A stretch of DNA of 37,659 nt, from contig JADFUR010000085.1 in NCBI GenBank assembly GCA_015222055.1, forward strand, positions 1-37,659, in the 5' to 3' direction. This stretch comes from Bacteroidota bacterium (GTDB taxonomy: Bacteria; Bacteroidota; Bacteroidia; Bacteroidales; B39-G9). Positions within the stretch are counted from its first letter, which is position 1; every line of letters starts with the position of its first letter. This document shows positions 32,119 to 37,659 of the stretch, one piece after another. The translations under genes were made by a program, and so were the position numbers. Below the pieces are notes generated by a model. It saw only the letters and a program-made list of their open reading frames with translations. It was not told where the DNA came from and made no database searches.

Positions 32119-33135
32119 ATGAGTAATAAAATTAGATTCGCAGTTGTTGGTCTTGGGCATATTGGTAAACGACATGCTCAAATGATAATTAATAACACTG
32201 AGGCAGACTTAGTTGCTTTATGTGATATTAAAGCTAAAGAGGAATTAAATATTGATACTGTTAAAGTACCTCTTTTTAATACAATTGATGATTTGTTAAA
32301 TTCAAAAATTGATTTTGATGTTGTTAATATTTGTACTCCAAACGGAGTGCATGCAGAACAATCATTAAAGGCTTTAGAGAATAAGAAACATGTAGTTTGT
32401 GAAAAACCTATTTCTTTAACAAAAGCGAGTGCCGAAAAAATCATTTTTAAATCTTTGCAAGTCTCAAAGCATGTTTTTTCTGTTATGCAAAACAGATATT
32501 CACCACCTTCAATATGGTTGAAAAATATTGTCGATAATAAAATACTTGGTGATATATATATGGTTCATCTCAATTGTTTTTGGAATCGTGATGAGAGATA
32601 TTATCATAAAGGGAATTGGCATGGAACAAAAGATTTAGATGGAGGAACTTTATTTACACAGTTCTCTCATTTTATTGATATGATGTATTGGCTGTTTGGT
32701 GATATTACTAACATAAAAGCGTCCTTTAAAGATTTTAGCCATAATCAATTAACTGAATTTGAAGATTCCGGTGTTGTATCTTTTGATTTCGTCGATGGTG
32801 GCTCAGGAAGTTTGAATTATTCAACTTCTGTTTTTGATACAAATTTTGAGAGCAGCATAACAATTATTGGAGAGAAAGGAACAATAAAGGTTGCCGGACA
32901 ATATATGAATGAGGTTGTTTATTGTAATATTAAAGATTATGAAATGCCTAAGTTGGAAGCTACTAACCCTCCAAATTCCTACGGCGAGTATAAAGGCTCA
33001 GCAGCTAATCATCAATACGTTATTCAGAATGTTATTGATACTATTAAAGGGAAATCTGCAATAACAACAAATGCCTTAGAAGGATTAAAAGTTGTTGATA
33101 TAATTGAAAGAATTTATTCGTTAAAAGAAAAATAA
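32119..33135 (+). CDS. WbpB-type UDP-sugar 3-dehydrogenase (Gfo/Idh/MocA family)
   Basis: Expected to oxidise C3 of UDP-GlcNAcA before transamination. Rossmann loop AVVGLGHIGKRHAQ (8-21), the EKP motif in VVCEKPISLTK (E95, K96, P97), and the substrate-side TQFSHFIDMMYWLFGDI with the conserved His/Asp. At 338 aa it is full length. In Wbp/Wlb systems this enzyme works with the WbpE and WbpD types, both of which lie just upstream. Own promoter likely. Confidence 0.88.
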   Translation: MSNKIRFAVVGLGHIGKRHAQMIINNTEADLVALCDIKAKEELNIDTVKVPLFNTIDDLLNSKIDFDVVNICTPNGVHAEQSLKALENKKHVVCEKPISLTKASAEKIIFKSLQVSKHVFSVMQNRYSPPSIWLKNIVDNKILGDIYMVHLNCFWNRDERYYHKGNWHGTKDLDGGTLFTQFSHFIDMMYWLFGDITNIKASFKDFSHNQLTEFEDSGVVSFDFVDGGSGSLNYSTSVFDTNFESSITIIGEKGTIKVAGQYMNEVVYCNIKDYEMPKLEATNPPNSYGEYKGSAANHQYVIQNVIDTIKGKSAITTNALEGLKVVDIIERIYSLKEK

Positions 33136-33380
33136 TTTTGAGACTTCAAACCGTTAAATTAGTTTTGTAATTATTCACAATTTATTATGAATTGTATAAA
33201 TATATTAATTGTTTATTTTAAAAGGTTACGTTTCTGTTAGTATAATAAATTGGTTAATTTACTTATATTTAATGCTACATAAATTTTTCATGGTCTCAAC
33301 AATAAAATAATATAGCAATATTACAATAAACAATGTTAGAGAACTTTGTTTTATTATAAAACGTTTTTAAATTATAGAAC

Positions 33381-34670
33381 ATGCATAAAGATATTATTAC
33401 AAAGAAAAAAAAGATTGCCATAATTGGCTTGGGTTATGTTGGATTACCTATTGCACTTGAATTTGCAAAGCGATTTTCGGTTATTGGTTTCGATATTAAG
33501 CAGGACAGAGTTGATTTGATGAAAAAGAAAATTGATCCAAGTAATGAACTAATTTCAAGCGATTTTGACAACTGTGATATATTATTCACATCTTCTATTG
33601 AAGATTTAAAACCCGCTTCTTTTTATATTATTGCAGTTCCTACTCCAATTGACGACCACAAAATGCCTGATTTAACACCACTACTGAAAGCTTCTCACTC
33701 AGTTGGTAAAGTTATTGGCAAAGGCGATTATATTGTTTACGAATCTACAGTTTATCCCGGATGCACAGAAGAAGATTGTGTTCCAATTCTTGAGCAAGAA
33801 TCTAAGTTAAAATTCGGTGATGATTTTAAAGTTGGTTTCTCCCCTGAGAGGATTAATCCTGGAGATAAATTACATACCCTTACAAGCATAAAAAAAATTG
33901 TTTCAGGAAGTGATAATGAAGCATTAGAAAATATTGCTAAAATATACGGAGAAATAATTAAGGCAGGCATTCATAAAGCACCAACAATAAAAGTTGCTGA
34001 AGCTGCTAAAATTATTGAAAATACTCAACGCGATGTAAACATTGCATTAATGAACGAACTTTCGATGATTTTTGGTAAAATGGGAATAAACACATTTGAT
34101 GTGCTTGAAGCAGCAGGAACAAAATGGAATTTTTTAAAATTCTTTCCCGGACTTGTTGGAGGACATTGCATTGGTGTTGATCCTTATTATTTATCATATA
34201 AAGCTAAAGAATTTGGATATCATGCACAGATGATAAATTCAGGAAGAGCAATAAACGATTCAATGGGAAGTTATGTGGCTTCACAAACTGTTAAAAAAAT
34301 TATTGCTAACAATTATAATGTAAAAGGAGCAAAGGTTCTTATTATGGGTGCTACTTTTAAAGAAGATGTTAGCGATATACGTAATTCAAAAGTTGCAGAT
34401 ATTGTTAACGAGCTTAATACTTATGGTGTTGATGTTAGTGTAACAGATCCATATGCAGATTCCAAGCAAGTTTTTCATGAGTATGCTTATAAGTTAGTTG
34501 ATAAACTAGAGAATGATTATAATGCTATTATTGTAGCTGTAAATCATAAGCAATATTTAGATTTTGATGAAGATTATTTTAAGACACTAACTAGTGAAAA
34601 TGGAATTTTAGTTGATATTAAAGGTATTTATAAAGGGAAAATTTCAGATTTAACTTATTGGAGTTTATAG
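33381..34670 (+). CDS. UDP-N-acetylhexosamine 6-dehydrogenase (WbpO/TviB type)
   Basis: Two-step NAD-dependent oxidation of UDP-GlcNAc or UDP-GalNAc to the uronic acid. N-terminal IAIIGLGYVGLPIALEFAKRF (12-32), PTPIDDHKMPDLTPL, YESTVYPGCTEE, FSPERINPGDK, and the catalytic C263 in GGHCIGVDPYYL. C-terminal domain with KVLIMGATFKEDVSDIRNSK and VDIKGIY. At 429 aa it is full length. It supplies the acid that the WbpB/E/D-type enzymes modify. It is separated from the WbpB-type gene by 245 bp in which I see no gene and no clear promoter. Confidence 0.93.
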   Translation: MHKDIITKKKKIAIIGLGYVGLPIALEFAKRFSVIGFDIKQDRVDLMKKKIDPSNELISSDFDNCDILFTSSIEDLKPASFYIIAVPTPIDDHKMPDLTPLLKASHSVGKVIGKGDYIVYESTVYPGCTEEDCVPILEQESKLKFGDDFKVGFSPERINPGDKLHTLTSIKKIVSGSDNEALENIAKIYGEIIKAGIHKAPTIKVAEAAKIIENTQRDVNIALMNELSMIFGKMGINTFDVLEAAGTKWNFLKFFPGLVGGHCIGVDPYYLSYKAKEFGYHAQMINSGRAINDSMGSYVASQTVKKIIANNYNVKGAKVLIMGATFKEDVSDIRNSKVADIVNELNTYGVDVSVTDPYADSKQVFHEYAYKLVDKLENDYNAIIVAVNHKQYLDFDEDYFKTLTSENGILVDIKGIYKGKISDLTYWSL

Positions 34671-34735
34671 TGTAGAATAAGTATTGTACGAAGTAGTGAT
34701 TTTTCACTTATAATTTTTTTTATAAAATAAATATT

Positions 34736-34780
34736 AAAATCCTGTCAAGTTTAATTAACATGACAGGATTTTTTTTTTTT
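34736..34780 (+). terminator. Terminator of the nucleotide-sugar cluster
   Basis: AAAATCCTGTCA (34736-34747) pairs perfectly with TGACAGGATTTT (34761-34772), followed by more T to 34780. The A-run on the left may let it serve the convergent DUF2147 gene too. Confidence 0.93.
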
Positions 34781-34811
34781 AATATTCTAGAATGGAAAGT
34801 TAAAAAAATGT

Positions 34812-35282
34812 TTAACTTTTTCGAATTTCTTTTTCGCGAATCCATTCAACTTCTTTTCCAAGAAGAGAAAATCCTATAAAACCTTTTACGTGGAGAATCG
34901 TTATATCATTTTTTTCAAACCACATAAAGCAACTATATGTTTTCCCTGTTTTTGGGTCATAAATAGTGCCTTTTTCCCATTCTTGTTTTTTTGTATTAAA
35001 TTTAAAAGATTTTAATAATTGCAAACCCAATATTTTTTTTGTTCTTAATTTCTCATTAGGATTCTCATCATCAATTTTTACAGTACCATCTTCTTCAAGA
35101 GGCTCTTTCAGCCATTTAATATTACCATAATATTTGCCGTTTGCAGCTTTAAAGACTTTCACCTGACTGTCGCCATCTTGTGTTAACCAATATCCAACAA
35201 CATCAGTAGCATTTTGTGCCGTAACATTACAAATGCCGATTAATGAAATTAATACGGAAATAAATAAAATTTTTATTTTCAT
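34812..35282 (-). CDS. Exported DUF2147 protein
   Basis: 156 aa with a signal peptide (CNVTAQ, cleavage near residue 23). DUF2147 features: DVVGYWLTQDGDSQVKVFKAANGKYYGNIKWL at the N-terminus, then KKILGLQLLKSFKFN, GTIYDPKTGKTYSCFMWF and HVKGFIGFSLLGKEVEWIR. A lipocalin-like small beta-barrel is expected; biochemical role unknown. Single gene; convergent with the sugar cluster. Confidence 0.9.
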   Translation of the reverse strand: MKIKILFISVLISLIGICNVTAQNATDVVGYWLTQDGDSQVKVFKAANGKYYGNIKWLKEPLEEDGTVKIDDENPNEKLRTKKILGLQLLKSFKFNTKKQEWEKGTIYDPKTGKTYSCFMWFEKNDITILHVKGFIGFSLLGKEVEWIREKEIRKS

Positions 35283-35376
35283 CTGTTTCTGATTTAGTTA
35301 ATAATATCTTTTTTAATTTATTTTGCAGAATTTAGATTTTATTTCTGATACAATATAGTGTTTTTTTTAAAAAAGC

Positions 35377-35490
35377 AACATATTTATATAATTAAAATTG
35401 TTCATAATTGGATATGTGTTTATCAATTTTGTTGTTTAAATTAGCCATTGTAATTTGTTTTTGATTTTTAGTTTATTATTGATAAATTTA
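35377..35490 (+). repeat. Direct repeat, left copy, flanking the RAYT module
   Basis: Starts AACATATTTATATAATTAAA and ends in TGATAAATTTA. The same ordered blocks (AACATATTTnTATAATTAAAA, ACATAATT or CATAATT, TTGTTGTTTAAAT, TTTTGATTTTTAG, TTATTA.TGATAAATTTA) recur at 36902-37012. The first about 33 bp also recur at 36584-36616. Imperfect by substitutions and short indels. Confidence 0.75.
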
Positions 35491-35547
35491 TAGGAATAAT
35501 TTAAATAAGATTAAAAAAATAATTTGTAATTATTGCCATTATTAATT

Positions 35548-36087
35548 ATGATAAATAATCAGAAAAGAAAATTATTTCAAAATAAATATCGTATAGATAC
35601 CTGCCGGTTAAAAGGATGGGATTATTCTTCCAATGGTGCATATTATATTACCATTTGTGTTCAGAACAGACAATTGATATTTGGTGAAATAAAAGATAAA
35701 AAAATGATTTTAAATCATCGTGGCGATATTGTCAAAAAATGTTGGTTCGATTTACCAAACCATTATCCCAATTTAATATTGGATGCATTTGTTGTAATGC
35801 CAAACCATATTCATGGAATAATGATAATTGATAATACCGTATTTGAAAATAACGGTATTGTACAAACGGGTTTGAAACCCGTCTCAAAACACGGGATATT
35901 TGAATTTGTTCGTGCATTAAAAACATTTTCGTCACGTAGAATAAACGAAATTGATAAAACAAAAGGAAAAAAACAATGGCAATTACGTTTTTACGACCGT
36001 GTTATTCGCAACGATGCAGAAATGAAACGAATCCAAAATTATATTAATGATAACCCTGCAAATTGGGATAATGATAAATTTAAATAA
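35548..36087 (+). CDS. REP-associated tyrosine transposase (RAYT, Y1 HUH superfamily)
   Basis: 179 aa single-domain HUH transposase (IS200-like/Y1 family). Motifs: YRLKGWDY-like start (R20 LKGWDYSSNGAYYITICV), FVVMPNHIHGIMII with metal-binding H87 and H89, the helix FEFVRALKTFSSRRIN, and the catalytic tyrosine Y165 in NYINDNPANW. I start at ATG 35548; an in-frame TTG lies 15 bp upstream. The frame is intact, so it may be active. Residues 95-113 are encoded by two inverted repeats, the second of which equals the minus strand of the REP palindrome found twice downstream. Such proteins usually act on REP palindromes near their own gene, as seen here. Confidence 0.92.
   Translation: MINNQKRKLFQNKYRIDTCRLKGWDYSSNGAYYITICVQNRQLIFGEIKDKKMILNHRGDIVKKCWFDLPNHYPNLILDAFVVMPNHIHGIMIIDNTVFENNGIVQTGLKPVSKHGIFEFVRALKTFSSRRINEIDKTKGKKQWQLRFYDRVIRNDAEMKRIQNYINDNPANWDNDKFK
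35833..35885 (+). repeat. REP-like palindromes embedded in the RAYT coding region
   Basis: First hairpin AATACCGT (35833-35840) with ACGGTATT (35852-35859). Second hairpin ACGGGTTT-G-AAACCCGT (35866-35882). The 20 bp ACGGGTTTGAAACCCGTCTC (35866-35885) is identical to the minus strand of the REP core at 36272-36298 and 36665-36691. It encodes TGLKPVS (residues 107-113). Confidence 0.85.
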
Positions 36088-36258
36088 TTGGGGAATGTTG
36101 GTTGGATGATAATATTAACGGGAATTGAAACGTCGACGGGATTATAACGTTTGTGTTTTTAATGATGATGGGAAACGTTAACGTGAATTGTGATCAGGAT
36201 TGACGTTGTCGTTTATGAAAATGTTTACGGTGGTGGTTTCGGTTTGGTTTTTTTCGTA

Positions 36259-36312
36259 TTGTGTCGTGTCGTAGAGACGGGTTTCAAACCCGTCTCTACA
36301 TTGCCCGACAAA
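36259..36312. repeat. REP-like element, copy A
   Basis: 54 bp identical to 36652-36705. The core is a perfect palindrome with 13-bp arms, TAGAGACGGGTTT (36272-36284) and AAACCCGTCTCTA (36286-36298), around a single C. Flanking TGTCG on the left and CGACA on the right extend the pairing across an internal loop. Confidence 0.92.
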
Positions 36313-36583
36313 CCCGCAATACCACCCGCCAAAACCATGTACCATCGTCCGACAAAATCATCGTCGTCACCGCCAATCCCGATGCCATGAACATCACCGC
36401 CCAACCAAAAACCAACAACACCGATGCCAACGCAACACCTTCAAAACGCAACAAAAAAACATTTTTAATATCAAAAAAACGCAAACACCAAACCATCACC
36501 GCATTTATGCCTCTTTCCCGTATTTTTCGAATTAAAAAAAAACGGGAAAATAAATTAAAATTAAATGGTGATTTTTTTAAAAC

Positions 36584-36616
36584 AACATATTTATATAATT
36601 AAAATTATACATAATT
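36584..36616 (+). repeat. Direct repeat, short middle copy
   Basis: AACATATTTATATAATTAAA followed by ATTATACATAATT, matching the first part of the left (35377) and right (36902) copies. It marks the junction between REP units A and B. Confidence 0.75.
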
Positions 36617-36651
36617 GTTGTAATGTATTGGATTGTTTCGTATTTTTTGTT

Positions 36652-36705
36652 TTGTGTCGTGTCGTAGAGACGGGTTTCAAACCCGTCTCTACATTGCCCG
36701 ACAAA
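36652..36705. repeat. REP-like element, copy B
   Basis: Identical over 54 bp to copy A. Palindrome core at 36665-36691. Its CA-rich tail aligns with that of copy A but lacks a 44-bp stretch that in A lies between two CCGACAAA sequences. Confidence 0.92.
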
Positions 36706-36901
36706 ATCATCGTTGCCACCGCCGAACCAAAAATCACCGACCGATGCCAACGCAACACCATAAAATCCAACAAAACAAACATTTTCAATATCAAAAAAAC
36801 GCAAACACCAAACCATCATGCATTTATGCCTGTTTCCCGTATTTTTTGTATTAAAAAAAACGGGAAAAAAAATTAAAATTTAATTCCATTTTATTTCAAA
36901 A

Positions 36902-37012
36902 AACATATTTCTATAATTAAAAATATACATAATTCCATGTATATTTAGCAGCATTGTTGTTTAAATATTCTATTCGATTTGTTTGATTTTTAGATTATTA
37001 ATGATAAATTTA
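36902..37012 (+). repeat. Direct repeat, right copy
   Basis: Begins AACATATTTCTATAATTAAA and ends TGATAAATTTA. Aligns along its full length with 35377-35490 with substitutions and small indels. Together they bracket the RAYT gene and both REP units. Confidence 0.75.
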
Positions 37013-37061
37013 CTGGGAAAATATAAATTTTTATCAAAAGGTATTCTCTTTTGTTTAATTA

Positions 37062-37312
37062 ATGATAAGAACTAATTATCTTAATTCGAGAAACGGACAA
37101 ATAAATATAGAAAATTCAATTTCAATGCAAGAACGATTTAATTTTATTGTGGACGGATTAAGAGCTCATGCAAAAGCAATTGAAAAAATAGGACTTTCAT
37201 AACTTGTTAAAGTATATATATCACGGGAAAACATACAAAACCATTATCTTATATAGATTTAATGGGTCAAGCAGACATTTTAAAAAGGTTAAATGATATT
37301 AAAGTTGATTAA
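37062..37312 (+). pseudogene. Decayed small gene (one nonsense codon and one frameshift)
   Basis: From ATG 37062 a frame reads MIRTNYLNSRNGQ...MQERFNFIVDGLRAHAKAIEKIGLS and stops at TAA 37200-37202. The same frame continues directly as LVKVYISRE. After the A-run at about 37222-37226 the sense moves to another frame: KHTKPLSYIDLMGQADILKRLNDIKVD, ending TAA 37310-37312. Restoring one codon and one A would give an 83-84 aa protein. I do not recognise the family. It lies next to the RAYT repeats. Confidence 0.4.
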
Positions 37313-37659
37313 AAGCGTTAAAGCAATTAAAAGTTTATGAAAAGCATGTAAAAAGGACAATAAAAGTAAGTTTAAAGTTGCTTTTTTTGAAATTTTTATA
37401 TGCCAATCTAAGCTTTAAAAGCTTACAACATTAGTCTTTTCCAATTATTACTACATCAAAACTTTGCTTTAAAGTTCCTTTTATATTTTTAACTTACATT
37501 TATGTGCAAAAAATTATTGTGCTTTTATAAACATTTATAAACTTGACCCGAAAAAATTCCGAATATAATTTAGATAGGTTTTTTAAATTTTATTAGATTC
37601 AAATAGCCTTTGAATAGAGTTTGAATAGAAAATAATAGCCTTTGAATAGAGTTTGAATA
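37313..37659. other. AT-rich terminal region without a visible gene
   Basis: No credible reading frame on either strand. Contains AAGCTTTAAAAGCTT (around 37411-37425), a repeated TTATAAAC motif near 37526-37541, and the tandem repeat at the right edge. A gene beginning past the window cannot be excluded. Confidence 0.5.
37602..37659 (+). repeat. Tandem repeat cut by the window edge
   Basis: A 26-bp unit starting AATAGCCTTTGAATAGAG and ending TTTGAATA occurs at 37602-37627 and 37634-37659, exact, with a 32-bp period. Each unit itself holds two TTTGAATA steps. The array continues or ends beyond the window. Confidence 0.8.

Larger units (their letters stand above)
36088..37061. other. Non-coding RAYT flank with tandem REP units
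   Basis: No real gene. After the RAYT stop comes a GT-rich stretch (36090-36258), REP copy A and a CA-rich tail with a TTTCCCGT/ACGGGAAA inverted repeat (36514-36549). Then come a short AACATATTT repeat (36584-36616), REP copy B with a shorter but alignable tail and the same inverted repeat (36833-36867), and the right direct repeat (36902-37012). Short open frames across the REPs give ETGFKPVSTL-like peptides and are not credible genes. Confidence 0.75.

Noticed and set aside
33136-33380. Search for a gene or clear promoter between the WbpB-type and dehydrogenase genes
   Set aside because: Only an imperfect GAACTTTG (33341-33348) resembles a -7 box. Not strong enough to list.
35283-35376. 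Possible small gene upstream of the RAYT module
   Set aside because: AT-rich with frequent stops in all frames; no coding signal.
36190-36876. Several short open frames across both REP copies (peptides with ETGFKPVSTLPDK)
   Set aside because: They come from reading through identical palindromes and low-complexity CA/GT-rich tails in multiple frames on both strands. None has a plausible start context or a family signature.
37602-37659. Possible CRISPR array start
   Set aside because: The units are nearly contiguous (26 bp plus 6 bp) with internal TTTGAATA steps, no spacer-sized unique sequence, and no cas genes in view.

Overview
The window is AT-rich DNA (roughly 30% GC by eye) from a member of the Bacteroidota, probably a Bacteroidales-like lineage. 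Evidence: starts without Shine-Dalgarno sequences; several TAnnTTTG -7 promoter boxes, one with TTTG 19 bp upstream; many short-lipobox lipoproteins; an S1 protein with the FDWDEYE-type N-terminal motif; a serC-serA-DUF1015 cluster; a Lys-type SerA without an ACT domain; and a zapA / 6S RNA / rny order.

Layout. (1) 1-7 kb, plus strand: rpsA, a STAS anti-sigma-factor antagonist and rnz in one run, then an exported C1 peptidase and guaA, separated by clear hairpin terminators. (2) 6.8-10.4 kb: serine biosynthesis (serC, serA) followed by a DUF1015 gene, with unusual inverted repeats between the genes. (3) 10.4-16.2 kb, minus strand: methylglyoxal synthase, a two-TM membrane protein, an M49-like lipoprotein that has lost its zinc ligands, and a run of four exported proteins (lipoprotein, small secreted protein, barrel-like protein, TPR protein). 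(4) 16.7-21.3 kb: C69 dipeptidase, rplS, a stretch rich in compound palindromes with a remnant of a delta-60-type repeat protein, a lipoprotein and tRNA-Arg(ACG). (5) 21.3-28.2 kb: a YggS-type PLP protein, a HEAT-like protein, a divergent M23 peptidase-anmK pair (cell-wall turnover and recycling), a coiled-coil protein, zapA, 6S RNA and rny. (6) 28.2-34.7 kb, plus strand: a nucleotide-sugar cluster (WbpP-type 4-epimerase, WbpE-type aminotransferase, WbpD-type acetyltransferase, CPBP protease, WbpB-type oxidoreductase, WbpO/TviB-type dehydrogenase). It should convert UDP-GlcNAc to a 2,3-diacetamido uronic acid for surface polysaccharide. (7) 34.8-37.7 kb: a DUF2147 protein, then an accessory segment with a REP-associated tyrosine transposase (RAYT), its REP-like palindromes, long imperfect direct repeats, a decayed gene, and a tandem repeat that runs off the right edge.

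The most unusual region is the RAYT module at about 35.4-37.0 kb. The RAYT reading frame carries, between its HUH motif and catalytic tyrosine, a 20-bp stretch identical to the minus strand of the REP palindrome that occurs twice downstream. The module is bracketed by imperfect direct repeats of about 110 bp, and a shorter copy separates the two REP units. At least three other palindrome families (18.4 kb, 19.4 kb, and 20.06/29.27 kb) lie in intergenic DNA. Other points of note are the inactivated M49-like lipoprotein, a 17-bp perfect inverted repeat between serA and DUF1015, and the DGHHR motif of the DUF1015 protein beside serine genes. All functional calls come from reading motifs; no database search was possible.
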